A stretch of 64,000 bases of DNA from Microcoleus sp036705565. Lineage in GTDB: Bacteria > Cyanobacteriota > Cyanobacteriia > Cyanobacteriales > Microcoleaceae. Of this stretch, positions 8,283-18,749 are shown in pieces; position 1 is the stretch's first letter; the number at the start of each line of letters is the position of its first letter. The stretch is taken from NCBI GenBank assembly GCA_036705565.1, contig JAUBUY010000030.1. The stretch is one strand, 5' to 3'. The translations under genes and the position numbers were made by a program. The notes under the pieces were generated by a model. It did no database searches, was not told where the DNA came from, and saw only the letters and a program-made list of their open reading frames with translations.

Positions 8283-9257
8283 TCAAAAGAAAGGTTGAGG
8301 ATTGAAACAGCGTTTGGTGCGTTTATGCTCGTACATCAGTTTATCAGCCTTTGCCAGCAATTGTTCTAATAAAACTTCATTATTTAAATCCCCAAACTGC
8401 ACACCAAGACTTATTGATATATAAGCTCGCTCGGACTGTTGATTAAAGCGATCTATATTTTCTTGCAGCCGAGCATGGAAATTAGTAGATGAATCCCCCG
8501 AAAAGTTAGGAATGAATAAAGCAAATTCATCTCCTCCCAGTCGAGCTACAATATCCGCCTCACGAAAGGTTTGTTTCAATATTTGAGCTGCGTCCACGAT
8601 TACTCGGTCTCCCATTTCGTGTCCTAAAGTGTCGTTAATTTTTTTCAAACCATCTAAGTCAGCGAACAAAATAAAATAAGATGTTTGCGTGCGCCTCGCA
8701 ATTTTTAGTTGTTGCTCTGCTAGTAAAAAAAAGCCCCGTCGGTTATATAATCCCGTTAATTCATCGGTCACGGATAGCTGTCTTACTTCTGCTTCTGCCC
8801 TCAGACGTTCTTGGATTTCATGTTCTAAACGTTGATTTTGTTCTAGCAGTTGTTGGCGTTGCTGTTGGATGAGTAATTGATTTTTTACTCGCATCAGCAC
8901 TTCCTGTTCTTGAAAGGGTTTGGTAATATAGTCTACGCCACCGAGTTCAAAGGCTCGTACCTTGTTTTCTAGTCGTTCGAGGGCACTGATAAAAATAACC
9001 GGTATCTGAGCACTCGCTTCCGATGCTTTTAACTTTTGGCAGACTTCATACCCATTCATTTCCGGCATATTGATGTCAAGTAAAATTAGACTCGGTGGGT
9101 CGCGATGAACACCTTGGAGTGCCATTCTGCCGTTGAGGGCTTTACGCACAATATAGCCCTGTGACTCTAGAATTTTGGCTAACAAGCGTAGATTGTCTGG
9201 GGTATCATCCACGATGAGAATATTCGTTTGGGCCGCAAGTTTGAATAAAGCTGTCAT
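8283..9257 (-). CDS. Response regulator diguanylate cyclase (REC-GGDEF)
   Basis: 324 residues from ATG at 9257 (AGGAAT upstream); an in-frame earlier start would overlap the kinase gene. The N-terminal receiver domain has TNILIVDDTPDN and the phosphoacceptor LLDINMPEMNGYEVCQ. A short coiled linker (QQQRQQLLEQNQRLEHEIQE) leads to a GGDEF domain with an intact RLGGDEFALF active site and READ five residues before it, a product-inhibition I-site (RxxD). It should make cyclic-di-GMP when phosphorylated. It lies 10 bp downstream of the phytochrome kinase on the same strand, so the kinase is the probable partner, linking light to c-di-GMP. PleD-like in logic, with one REC. Confidence 0.95.
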   Translation of the reverse strand: MTALFKLAAQTNILIVDDTPDNLRLLAKILESQGYIVRKALNGRMALQGVHRDPPSLILLDINMPEMNGYEVCQKLKASEASAQIPVIFISALERLENKVRAFELGGVDYITKPFQEQEVLMRVKNQLLIQQQRQQLLEQNQRLEHEIQERLRAEAEVRQLSVTDELTGLYNRRGFFLLAEQQLKIARRTQTSYFILFADLDGLKKINDTLGHEMGDRVIVDAAQILKQTFREADIVARLGGDEFALFIPNFSGDSSTNFHARLQENIDRFNQQSERAYISISLGVQFGDLNNEVLLEQLLAKADKLMYEHKRTKRCFNPQPFF

Positions 9258-9267
9258 GTTCTTATTC

Positions 9268-12200
9268 CTAAATCTGGGTGAGAGTTGCGATCGCTTCAAG
9301 CTGAAAGTTATCTACCAGAGATGTCATCGCCGCGATGAAATCTTGTTTCTCCTTGGGAATTTGAGCGATAAGTTCATAAAGCTTATTATCACTAAGATCG
9401 AGTGCTGCTTCATGAACTTCTGCAATCCACTTGGGGGGCATGGTTTTCAAGTCTGGAGTCAATATCTTTGGTGGCGAAGCTGATGAGTCTGACTGAACTT
9501 TTTCGGCGTAGCAGTAGCGGACGCCCAAGTGATGAGCTATCTTGTCGAAAAGTGTGTCTTCAGTAAACGGCTTGGCAATGTAGTCATCGCAACCGACTTC
9601 CAGGCTGGCGGTGCGATCGTCCTCAAAAGCATAGGCAGTGAGGGCAATTATGCGTGTAATTTGTCTTCTGTCCTGTGACATTTGCCCTGAGTTATCTGCT
9701 GATGACTCATGACTCATGACTAATGACTGTTGTGCTCGAATCTGTCTCGTCGCTTCATAACCATCCATGACAGGCATTTGAATGTCCATCAAAATCAAGT
9801 CAGGGTGCCATGTTTGCCAACGATCGATCGCCTCTACCCCATTTTCCACCGCACACACATCAAACCCAACTGACTCCAGCAGCGTCACCAGCAGTTGCCG
9901 ATTTTCTAGAACATCTTCTACTACTAGAATTCGGTAGATAGGTTGCCCAGGTTCGATCCCGATAATCCGATCGCTAATTTCAGGTTCATCTAAATCAACC
10001 GACTCTGGTAGTTCCAAAACGACTTGGCAGGTAAAAGTCGAGCCTCGATTCAGGGTGCTTCGCACGGTGATATCCCCTCCCATCAGACGCGCAAACTCAC
10101 GACTGATAGACAGTCCTAAACCTGTTCCTCGATCGTGGCAACCGCGATTGGTTTGCATGAAAGCCTCAAAAATTGATTCTAAATCTGAGGGAGAAATGCC
10201 AGGCCCGGTATCCTCAACTTCGAGACACAAGGTAATAGTTGGTTTAATATCGGGTGGATTAGTGGCGCGATCGCAATTTGTACCGGATGGCATATCATCT
10301 AATGAAAAAGCTCGTCCACGTAGGGCTATGCTTCCTGTTGTTGTAAATTTGAGCGCGTTCCCCAGCAGATTAATCAAGATTTGGCGAAGTTTTGCTTGAT
10401 CGCCACACACATAACGGGGGACAGTAGCATCCCACTCGCTGCTCAGATGTAACCCTTTCTCAGGCGCTTTGATGGTAAACATCTCGTTAATAGAACCTAG
10501 CAGTCGATGCAGATTAAAACAGCTTTTACTCAGTACCAATTGCCCTGCTTCAATCCTAGACATTTGCAAAACATCGTCGATCAATGTCAGCAAGTGTTCT
10601 CCACTACGGGTAATGATCCCTAAATGCTCTTGAAATTCTTCTGGGATATAGGGGCTGCGGTTCATAAGCTGGGTAAATCCCAGAATCGCGTTGAGTGGCG
10701 TTCTGAGCTCGTGGCTCATGTTGGCAAGGAACTGGCTTTTGGCACGGTTGGCTATAGCGGCCCTTTCAGCAGCGTGTTCTAGGGCTGCTTGCGAAAATTC
10801 TAACACCGCCAGCATGAGGATATGTCTCATTTCGGCAGCAGCTTCTAACTCTGCAATCTGCCACGGATAAGACATCTGGCGCACTGTCTCTTGCCACCGT
10901 TCAAAGGATCTGCGGGGACACAGGTGCATTTTTCCAATTTCGTCGATCGACACAGCATCCTGTGGATTACCTGCCCAGTTTATCGTTTGAATTTGTTCGG
11001 GTCGGAACCAAAGGATATGATATGACTTTTGTTTGGCATAGCATAGGAAGATTGAGATTGCTAAAACACCGCTAGCTCGCTCTTTGAATTGCTTGGCTTG
11101 GGGATACAACTGAGACAAAGAAGCTGTTGCAAACACTCGTTCTTTGTTCTGTTGCAGCAACCACTGCACGAGTTCGTCTACCTCAGCTTCAGATGGTGTT
11201 TCACCCACCAATGTCAGACGACCATCGAGCTCAATTGCAGCTCCCTGAGCATGAACTAAATCTAGCAATTGAGAAGCATTTTCGGTCAATACCTGTTCGA
11301 TAAAATTAGAATCCCGCCGGAATGCCTGCTGAAGTTTATCCTGAATAGTTTTCGCCTGCGATCGGTAAACGTTCAATTCTCGCTCTTGCTGATGCACCAG
11401 TTCGATCGAGGCAAATTGTCCTAAAAATTCACAGCTTTTGCGAGTTTCGTAATCTACCAATCGCGGGCTGTAATGGTGACAGGCAATTAATCCCCAGAGA
11501 CGCCGATCGTCAATTAACGAAATCGTCAGTGTCCCAGCCACTCCCATATTCTGCAAATATTCAATGTGGTAGGGAGATACTCCCCTTAACACACAAGCAC
11601 TGAGATCCTGGGGTGTATTGGTTAGGGGATGGTTGGTGGGAATTAGGCGGGCCGGGGTGTAATTGATATTGGGAATTTGGCGCACCCAATTGCTGTAAAA
11701 CAATTTGCGGGCGGGTACGGGAATATCGATCGCCGGGTAATGCAATCCCAAGTAGCTTTCTAGATAGCTTTCTTTCTCTTCAGCAATCACCACCCCATGC
11801 TCATCGGCTTCAAACCGATAAATCATAACGCGATCGAACCCTGTCATGGCTTTTACTTCTCTAGCAATGGTTTGAGCTAAATCAGAAAGACCGAGCGCAG
11901 TGCGAAAGTTGAGGATAACTGTTTGCAGACGCTGATAAAAATCCATTGCATGATTATTTTCAATAGTCAATTGGGGCTCTAGTTCCAGAATCAACTCATC
12001 GGGTCGCTGATGCACTGTGCTTCTAAAACTTTGAATTTTTCCGTCTTTTAGAGGTATTTTCAGATTAAAACTATTATGAATCTTGAGCTTTTCTTGATTG
12101 AGATACCTGACCATTTCTTGTACTTGCTCGTGACCAAATAGCCATGGCAATGGCTGACCTAGCAATTCTGCGACAGCAATGCCAAAAAACACTTCTACAT

Positions 12201-12363
12201 TGTCACTTACTTGTAAAATATTGAGCGTTTTTTCTTGCAACAATAAAAGTATTCCGTGGGGCTGAATATGACCGGGAGCATATACTGATTCTTCACTGCA
12301 GTCCTCTAAATTTGTTAAATCTAAAGGAGTAATTTCCGAAATCTTTGGTACTTTATGAGGCAT
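9268..12363 (-). CDS. Bacteriophytochrome hybrid histidine kinase
   Basis: About 1031 residues. Order: PAS, GAF, PHY, HisKA, HATPase, REC, tail. The N-terminal Cys of LEDCSEESVYAPGHIQPHG is at the exact spacing of the biliverdin-binding Cys of bacteriophytochromes, 12 residues before QPHG. The GAF position that carries Cys in Cph1-type proteins is Tyr (SPYHIEYL), so biliverdin is the expected chromophore. The Asp of the PASDIP motif (here PAIDIP), the pyrrole His (YHIEY) and the PHY tongue PRRSFERW are conserved. The kinase has NMSHELRTPLN and the receiver LMDIQMPVMDGYEA. I chose ATG at 12363; the frame stays open to a TTG at 12426, without a clear ribosome site. It is followed after 10 bp by the GGDEF regulator. 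Confidence 0.95.
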   Translation of the reverse strand: MPHKVPKISEITPLDLTNLEDCSEESVYAPGHIQPHGILLLLQEKTLNILQVSDNVEVFFGIAVAELLGQPLPWLFGHEQVQEMVRYLNQEKLKIHNSFNLKIPLKDGKIQSFRSTVHQRPDELILELEPQLTIENNHAMDFYQRLQTVILNFRTALGLSDLAQTIAREVKAMTGFDRVMIYRFEADEHGVVIAEEKESYLESYLGLHYPAIDIPVPARKLFYSNWVRQIPNINYTPARLIPTNHPLTNTPQDLSACVLRGVSPYHIEYLQNMGVAGTLTISLIDDRRLWGLIACHHYSPRLVDYETRKSCEFLGQFASIELVHQQERELNVYRSQAKTIQDKLQQAFRRDSNFIEQVLTENASQLLDLVHAQGAAIELDGRLTLVGETPSEAEVDELVQWLLQQNKERVFATASLSQLYPQAKQFKERASGVLAISIFLCYAKQKSYHILWFRPEQIQTINWAGNPQDAVSIDEIGKMHLCPRRSFERWQETVRQMSYPWQIAELEAAAEMRHILMLAVLEFSQAALEHAAERAAIANRAKSQFLANMSHELRTPLNAILGFTQLMNRSPYIPEEFQEHLGIITRSGEHLLTLIDDVLQMSRIEAGQLVLSKSCFNLHRLLGSINEMFTIKAPEKGLHLSSEWDATVPRYVCGDQAKLRQILINLLGNALKFTTTGSIALRGRAFSLDDMPSGTNCDRATNPPDIKPTITLCLEVEDTGPGISPSDLESIFEAFMQTNRGCHDRGTGLGLSISREFARLMGGDITVRSTLNRGSTFTCQVVLELPESVDLDEPEISDRIIGIEPGQPIYRILVVEDVLENRQLLVTLLESVGFDVCAVENGVEAIDRWQTWHPDLILMDIQMPVMDGYEATRQIRAQQSLVMSHESSADNSGQMSQDRRQITRIIALTAYAFEDDRTASLEVGCDDYIAKPFTEDTLFDKIAHHLGVRYCYAEKVQSDSSASPPKILTPDLKTMPPKWIAEVHEAALDLSDNKLYELIAQIPKEKQDFIAAMTSLVDNFQLEAIATLTQI

Positions 12364-12615
12364 TTTAGAGCAGTAGTTATCAATAAAAATCAAGGATGTT
12401 TTTTGGAAAACTTTACCAACAATCAAATTGAATTATTGTTGGCTGTGCCTAATTTCCTAAGCTGTTCGGCATTTAAAGGACTTGCGTAAGGTGCGTCAGC
12501 ATCTAAGGTTTTCCGTTTCAGCGTAAGGGTTCGCGAATGACGCACCCTACTAGCCTCGTTACTGGTTAAATGCTCCACAGCTTAGTCCTAATCAAACGTT
12601 TAACTGCACAACAGC
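12364..12615. other. Gene-free spacer between two kinases
   Basis: No gene. A small inverted region lies around 12500-12545 (GTGCGTCA and TGACGCAC), which could end transcription of the upstream 8-PAS kinase gene. Confidence 0.4.
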
Positions 12616-15600
12616 TTATAAATCCAATGGAGGAATTCCACTTGGGAAATTACCTTGAATTAGATTAAGGATTTTCTCAAATTGATACTGGTGGGCGAGT
12701 TCCGTCAGATGAGTACCGAATTGAGCCAGGTCTGATGAAAGTTCAGCTACCAGTTCAACGATCGCAAAATCATCCCCACATAAAGCAGCATCTTCCAGCT
12801 CAACCACCCATTCTTTTGGTAATGTCGCCAAAAGCATTGGATCGAAGGAATCTGAAACGGAAGAGGCAACAGAACAGAGGTTAGAAGGAAAACAATCTGT
12901 TCCCCGTTCCCCCTTTTCTGTTTCCTCTTCCTCATATACATACTCTAACCCCAGGTATTCGGCCATCTTGAGAAATAGGGTCTGTTCCCGGAAGGGCTTG
13001 CTGATGTAGTCGTTGCAGCCAGCAGCCAAGGCTAGGGCGCGATCGCTCTGGGAAGCTTGGGCCGTAAGTGCAATAATGATACTGTTCTGTCCGTCTTCCA
13101 TTGCCCGAATTTGCTTCGTAGCCTCGTATCCATCTAACACGGGCATCCGAATGTCCATCCAGGTTAGGTCGGGTTGCCATTGTTGCCAAATCTGCACAGC
13201 TTGCTGTCCGTTGGTAGCTTCTTTTACCTCTAATCCTAATTGTGTCAGTAATCTGACCATTAGCAAGCGATTTTCTGCTTGATCGTCAACCACCAAAATG
13301 CGACGATCCCGTTCACTGGGAGCCAGCCCAATCACGAGGCGATTATTCTCTTCCGGTGTAACATTAACTCCACTGATGGGGCTGACGGGAAGGGTAAAGG
13401 TGAAGGTACTCCCCTCTCCCAGAGTGCTGCTGACAGAAATTTTTCCGCCCATGAGTTCCAACAATTTGCGGCTAATAGTGAGACCTAGACCAGTACCGGC
13501 GATCGATCGCTTCCCAGCTTGGGCTTGCACAAACGCATCGAAGATAGTATCGAGTTCGACCGATGCAATCCCTACACCTGTGTCAGCGACTACACACTGG
13601 AGAATCTGCCGAGTTGTGGTTAATGCCCCTGTACCGTCCGCCTCAATGCTGACTTGCAAAGTAATGCTTCCCCTCTCGGTAAATTTGATGGCATTACTCA
13701 GCAAATTGAGCAAAACCTGGCGCAGTTTTTGAGCATCGACAATCATAAATTGGGGAACTTCTGGCGCAATCTCGAAACAAAAGTCAAGTCCTTTAGAACT
13801 TGCTCGTTCCGCCAACATATTTCGGAGGGAATGCAGCAGCGCAATTAAGTCCAATCCGCTTTGTTCAACTGTGCAGTGTCCCGATTCAATTTTCGAGAGA
13901 TCCAGCACATCGTTAATCAAACTCAAGAGGTGATCCCCACTCCGTCGAATTGTTTGCAGGTCTTGTTTTTGGTTGGGAGTTAAAGAGATGTCATGGGTCA
14001 TTACCTGAGCAAATCCTAGAATTACGTTGAGAGGAGTGCGTAATTCGTGGCTCATATTGGCTAGGAAGGTACTTTTTGCCAAATTCGCTGCTTCTGCTGC
14101 TTCCATGGCGTGCAGCAGTGCCAGTTCTTTTTGTTTGCGATCGCTGATATCTTTATGCGTTCCAATCATCCGTAAAGGCTTACCCTCTTCATCGTAGGCA
14201 ACGATTTTCCCGTAGTTAGCGATCCACTTCCACTCACCTGACTTGCAACGCACACGATAGTCAAAGGCATATTTGAGAGAGCTATCTTGCAAGTTACTAT
14301 TGAGAGTCTCAAAAACCCAGCATTTATCATCAGGGTGAATCATCTGTTCCCAGACTTTCACATCCATCACCAACTCACCGGGCTTGTAGCCCAGCATCTC
14401 CTGGTAGTAGGAATTAATGTAAACTTCTCCAGTTGCAATTTTCCAATCCCATAATCCATCTCCCGAAGCTTCTAGTGCCAGCATTAAGCGTTCTTCACTC
14501 AGTTGTAAAGCGGTTTCCGCTTGATGTTGTCGTGTCACATCGATCGCCACACCACCTACTAGCATTTGCCCAGGTAAGTCGGGGATGAGAAATTTGTAAA
14601 CCAAAAACTCACCCAGAGTCCCATCTCGACGGGACGCCATCTCAATCGTTTCAATTAGCTCGTTGGTTTCAACAACCGTTTGGATATTGTCTAGATATTG
14701 TTGGGCGAAGGCGGCAGGGTAAAGTTCAAAAATGGATTTTCCAATCACATCCTCACTGGGTAACTCCAAGGTATTGAGATAAGTCTGGCTGGCATAGAGC
14801 ATTACACCATTTTCATCGGTAATCCAGGCAAGGGCAGGGCTGTGATTCATGAAGGCTTGGAAGCGAGTTTCACTCTCTCGGAGTGCCTGTTCTGCTTGTT
14901 GGCGTTCCGCTTCGTTGCGTTTGCGATCGCTAATATCCCGGCAGATACAGAAGTTCATCATCTCATCTTGTAATTCCACCCGGTTCCAGCTAATTTCCAC
15001 GTCATATACAGAACCATCCGGGCGGCGATGTCGCGTTTCAAACAGCGGAATAACCTCCTCTCTCTGGAGCATAAGTTGTAGTTCTTCCTTCGTCCATTCA
15101 GCATCCCAATCAAACACACTCAGATTCAGGGTTTCTTCTAGGGTGTAGCCCAGCATTTGAGCAAAACTGGGACTAGCTTCGACAACTTTTCCGACCCAAT
15201 CCATGACAACAACACCGTCCATTGAAGTGTTGAAGAAGGCTTTACTCCGCAGGAGTTCCTGTTCTAGTGCAAGTTCGGCTTTTTTGCGATCGCTAATATC
15301 TTTCATGAAGCAGTAATGCCCCAAAAATTGATGCTGTTCGTCGTAAGTTGAAATCATCACCAATTGCTTATAAAAAACCGAACCGTCTTTACGAACCCCT
15401 CTGGTTTCTACTTCAACTCTGCCCTCTTGCACCATCAGCTCATAGGCTGCAACGAGTTTTTTCAACTCATCGGGATCTACGGTTTTTTCCCAGGACATCC
15501 CGATCATTTCTTCTGGCTGATAGCCTGTCACGTCAGAATATGCTTTATTGACATAGATGTAACGCCCTTGTACATCCAGTTTGGAAATGCCGGACAGCGC

Positions 15601-18105
15601 ATTTTTCATCACCTCACTCAGTTCTCTAAGCTCTGCTTCTGCGTGTTTGCGATCGGTGATATCTTCTGAAAAACAAAGTAGGTACTGGGGCTGATGCTGC
15701 TCGTCGTAAATGGGAATCTTCACCGTATGCAGCCAACGTTTTCCGAGACTATGACTGTCAATGATTTCTTCAGCAATATCCTCACTCTTACCTTTCTCAA
15801 AGGCTTCTCTATCCTTCTGGTCAAAAAAGATAGCCTGTTCTGTTGGGAAAAAATCATAGCCACTTTTGCCGATCGCTTGTTCCGCTGAAATGCCAAATAA
15901 CCGTTCGCTGGTTTTATTCCAAAACTGAAATACCCCAAATCGTTTAGGCTGTGCGTCCTTAACAAAAATTGCGATCGGTAAATTATCCAGCAGTGCTTGT
16001 AAGAAATTGCGCGTTTTTTGGATTTCCAGTTCTACTTTTTTGCGCTGGCTAATATCAATAAACGTAACTACAACTCGTTGGATTTGACCAGTTTGATTTA
16101 ACTCAGGGTAGGCATTAACTAATACCCAAATACAACAATCACTTCTTTTTTTAATTCCTAAAACATAATTTTTGATGGAATTTCCAGTGGATAAAACCTG
16201 ATTCACGGGATATTGTTCTAGGGGGATAACGCTGCCATCTTCCCGCACCAACTGCAATGCCGACTCGCTCACTGTTTTTCCCAGCATTTGGTCAATTGAA
16301 AACCCTAGTAATTCAGCGGCTGTTTCATTACATAATTGGAGGCAGGTATCTGTCCCATGAATCACAAAACCCGCATTTAAGTTATCGATCAATTGCCGAT
16401 ATCTGGCTTCGCTTACCTGTAAAGCAACTTCAGCTTGCTTGCGCTCCGTAATGTCGGTGTGAGAGCCAGCCATCCGAATTACGTTACCTGCATCATCCCA
16501 AAGTGCTTGACCACGATCCAAAATCCATTTGTAGGAACCATCTTTGCAGCGAATGCGATGTTCTGTGATATAGAAAGGAGTTTTCTTGGCAAAATGATCT
16601 TGAACGGCTTGCATCACCCATCCCAAATCATCGGGATGTACCAGATTAGCCCATTCGTCTAGAATGTTTTGGATTTCATGGTCTTCATAGCCCAGCATTT
16701 CCTTCCAACGACTAGAAAAGAAGACCTCGTTGGTTTGAACATTCCAATCCCAAATGCCGTCATTATTCCCGCGTACAGAAAGTTCCCAGCGTTCTTCACT
16801 TTCACGTAGTGCTGCTTCTGCTTGTTTGCGATCGGCAATATTCCTGCCAATCTTTGAGGCTCCAATTATATTCCCTGCTTGGTCTTTAATGGGGGAGACA
16901 CTCATCGAGACATCGATTAATGTTCCATCTTTCCTCCGCCTCTTGGTATCGTAGTGTTTGATGCGTTCTCCTCGCTGGATTTTGGCGAGAATTTCGTTTT
17001 CCTCCTCTCGATATTCTTCGGGAATCAGCTTTCTCCCTGATTGCCCTACTATTTCGGCCGCTGTATAACCAAAAATTGTTTCGGCTCCTACATTCCAACT
17101 TGTAACTACACCCTCTAAATCTTTACTAAGAATGGCATCTTCCGAAGATTCAACGATCGCAGCTAGTCGGGCGATCGCAATTTCTGCCTGTTCTCGCTGG
17201 TGAATTTCCCATTGCAACTGGCGATTAGCTTTTTTGAATTTATCGACTTTGCCATAACTAATTTGTGCGAGATACACGACCCACATCAGGATCAAAACTA
17301 AAACTAAACCACCAATTAATACAACTCTTGGCCAATAAAATTTGACATTATTTAGTAGATATGAAGTTGGAAAAACCTCTATCCTCCAGTCTACACCATA
17401 GGCTTTCACTACAACTGTTTTATCCTCGGGTTTTTGAGGCAAATACTTTTGACCGTAGATCAAATTTGGGCCATCATATATAGCCACATTGTACCCAGAT
17501 GACACTTTTAAAATACTCTCAAATAGAGTTTTAAATTGAAAAACTCCGACAATAAACCCATCAAACCGTTCACCTACAAACAAAGGAAAACTTGCTAAAA
17601 ATCCTTTACCCCCTTGAACAAGTGAAATATTGCCACTTAAGATAGGTTGACGCAAATCACGAGCTACTTGCAAAGTAATTTTCCGACGTAGTTCCCCATT
17701 CAAATCTAGGTTTTGCGCTGCCTCATTCCCTGCCAGTGGTGCAACCCATCGCACTTTAAATGATGGATCGACTAATGCGATCGCCTGATAACCGTAAAAA
17801 TCCTTTACATAAGCCTCAGCATCGGCTTCCCAAAGAGCCTTTGGTGTACCGCCATTGGCTTGCCAGCGACTCGCCATTTGCCGAAGCGTCAACACTCGAA
17901 TGGATAATCCTTCGGTTAGTTGTGACTGAATCGCATTGGCTTCCTGCTGAATTAACTGCTCAATGTGAATTTGTGCATTGATGGTTAGCTGTTGCCACGT
18001 AAATAAAACAGCAAAAGAAGCCACCACACCAAGCAAAAGAGGTAGCAATCGTTTAATTGGTGTTTGGTCTAAACTTATAATGACTTTGCGTCGATGTATC
18101 ACCAT
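12616..18105 (-). CDS. Giant CHASE / 8-PAS hybrid histidine kinase
   Basis: 1829 residues. Two membrane helices (about 18-40 and 258-281) enclose a periplasmic CHASE-type sensor (GKGFLASFPLFVGERFDGFI). Eight PAS/PAC units follow, each ending in a DI(S/T)DRK-type linker, for example NIADRKQAE, DITERKQAE, DISQRKKVE and DISDRKQKE. Then come HisKA with NMSHELRTPLN, HATPase with GTGLGLTISRKL, a receiver with WMDIRMPVLDGYEA, and a C-terminal tail of about 90 residues. The PAS units probably bind ligands or cofactors that cannot be named from sequence. Start ATG at 18105. It is encoded upstream of the phytochrome kinase on the same strand but separated by about 250 bp. It is much longer than typical hybrid kinases. 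Confidence 0.95.
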   Translation of the reverse strand: MVIHRRKVIISLDQTPIKRLLPLLLGVVASFAVLFTWQQLTINAQIHIEQLIQQEANAIQSQLTEGLSIRVLTLRQMASRWQANGGTPKALWEADAEAYVKDFYGYQAIALVDPSFKVRWVAPLAGNEAAQNLDLNGELRRKITLQVARDLRQPILSGNISLVQGGKGFLASFPLFVGERFDGFIVGVFQFKTLFESILKVSSGYNVAIYDGPNLIYGQKYLPQKPEDKTVVVKAYGVDWRIEVFPTSYLLNNVKFYWPRVVLIGGLVLVLILMWVVYLAQISYGKVDKFKKANRQLQWEIHQREQAEIAIARLAAIVESSEDAILSKDLEGVVTSWNVGAETIFGYTAAEIVGQSGRKLIPEEYREEENEILAKIQRGERIKHYDTKRRRKDGTLIDVSMSVSPIKDQAGNIIGASKIGRNIADRKQAEAALRESEERWELSVRGNNDGIWDWNVQTNEVFFSSRWKEMLGYEDHEIQNILDEWANLVHPDDLGWVMQAVQDHFAKKTPFYITEHRIRCKDGSYKWILDRGQALWDDAGNVIRMAGSHTDITERKQAEVALQVSEARYRQLIDNLNAGFVIHGTDTCLQLCNETAAELLGFSIDQMLGKTVSESALQLVREDGSVIPLEQYPVNQVLSTGNSIKNYVLGIKKRSDCCIWVLVNAYPELNQTGQIQRVVVTFIDISQRKKVELEIQKTRNFLQALLDNLPIAIFVKDAQPKRFGVFQFWNKTSERLFGISAEQAIGKSGYDFFPTEQAIFFDQKDREAFEKGKSEDIAEEIIDSHSLGKRWLHTVKIPIYDEQHQPQYLLCFSEDITDRKHAEAELRELSEVMKNALSGISKLDVQGRYIYVNKAYSDVTGYQPEEMIGMSWEKTVDPDELKKLVAAYELMVQEGRVEVETRGVRKDGSVFYKQLVMISTYDEQHQFLGHYCFMKDISDRKKAELALEQELLRSKAFFNTSMDGVVVMDWVGKVVEASPSFAQMLGYTLEETLNLSVFDWDAEWTKEELQLMLQREEVIPLFETRHRRPDGSVYDVEISWNRVELQDEMMNFCICRDISDRKRNEAERQQAEQALRESETRFQAFMNHSPALAWITDENGVMLYASQTYLNTLELPSEDVIGKSIFELYPAAFAQQYLDNIQTVVETNELIETIEMASRRDGTLGEFLVYKFLIPDLPGQMLVGGVAIDVTRQHQAETALQLSEERLMLALEASGDGLWDWKIATGEVYINSYYQEMLGYKPGELVMDVKVWEQMIHPDDKCWVFETLNSNLQDSSLKYAFDYRVRCKSGEWKWIANYGKIVAYDEEGKPLRMIGTHKDISDRKQKELALLHAMEAAEAANLAKSTFLANMSHELRTPLNVILGFAQVMTHDISLTPNQKQDLQTIRRSGDHLLSLINDVLDLSKIESGHCTVEQSGLDLIALLHSLRNMLAERASSKGLDFCFEIAPEVPQFMIVDAQKLRQVLLNLLSNAIKFTERGSITLQVSIEADGTGALTTTRQILQCVVADTGVGIASVELDTIFDAFVQAQAGKRSIAGTGLGLTISRKLLELMGGKISVSSTLGEGSTFTFTLPVSPISGVNVTPEENNRLVIGLAPSERDRRILVVDDQAENRLLMVRLLTQLGLEVKEATNGQQAVQIWQQWQPDLTWMDIRMPVLDGYEATKQIRAMEDGQNSIIIALTAQASQSDRALALAAGCNDYISKPFREQTLFLKMAEYLGLEYVYEEEETEKGERGTDCFPSNLCSVASSVSDSFDPMLLATLPKEWVVELEDAALCGDDFAIVELVAELSSDLAQFGTHLTELAHQYQFEKILNLIQGNFPSGIPPLDL

Positions 18106-18229
18106 AAATTAAGCGATAGATGAATAGAGCGGTTTTCGATTGATTGGGCTATAATTGGGTAATTTACTGAGGCAAGAGAGCTAAGTATTGAGCCGGAAAA
18201 CCCGTTAGTTATAAGGCAATATCTAAACT

Positions 18230-18442
18230 TTATACCCCCTCAAATGAGCTATTAGATTCCACCGGTAAAGAATGTTGTTCCTTAATCCCTAGCCCTTTAA
18301 CTAGATTTATAGAGGGCGATGAGCAACATCTGTTCAGATTGTAAATAGGTGTTGTTTGCCAACATTGGCGACAAAACCAGTAGATTTGATGCTGGCGAAC
18401 GTGACGGAGCATTTGATTCGAGCAGCAGGGGCACTGTGTCAT
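18230..18442 (-). CDS. Small zinc-ribbon-like protein
   Basis: 70 residues. Two CxxC-like pairs, CPCCSNQ near residues 4-10 and FCRQCWQ near 23-29, make a compact zinc ribbon with the core LRHVRQHQIYWFCRQCWQ. Small proteins with this core occur in many cyanobacteria, often near sensor kinases; I know no function. The C-terminal half (after about residue 35) is low in conserved character. It lies about 125 bp upstream of the giant kinase gene on the same strand, so co-expression is possible. Start ATG at 18442. Confidence 0.7.
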   Translation of the reverse strand: MTQCPCCSNQMLRHVRQHQIYWFCRQCWQTTPIYNLNRCCSSPSINLVKGLGIKEQHSLPVESNSSFEGV

Positions 18443-18749
18443 AAAGACCTCTTTTTTAACTAAAGGCTATTTCACTGTTGTTGCAAAATGCTGTAAGCTC
18501 GCTTGAAGCAACGATAACAAGACCCTATACAAAAAAAATAAAGATTTGGTAAAGAATATAAAAGGGTTAAGGAAAAGATACAAGTTTAAACATTCCGTAA
18601 TAAAATTAAGACCGCAGAGAATTTTTATCCCACCATACGCACCTTGTAATATCACATCTGTTGTGTGATAATTATATACTATTCAGATGCAGCTTTTGAG
18701 ACTCATTCCTACATCAAAGAATTTTCCTGTTCCCTGTTCCTTGATTTGA
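18443..18749. other. AT-rich intergenic stretch
   Basis: No gene or clear structure seen. It should contain the promoter of the small zinc-ribbon gene; I cannot pick a -10/-35 pair with confidence. Confidence 0.4.
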
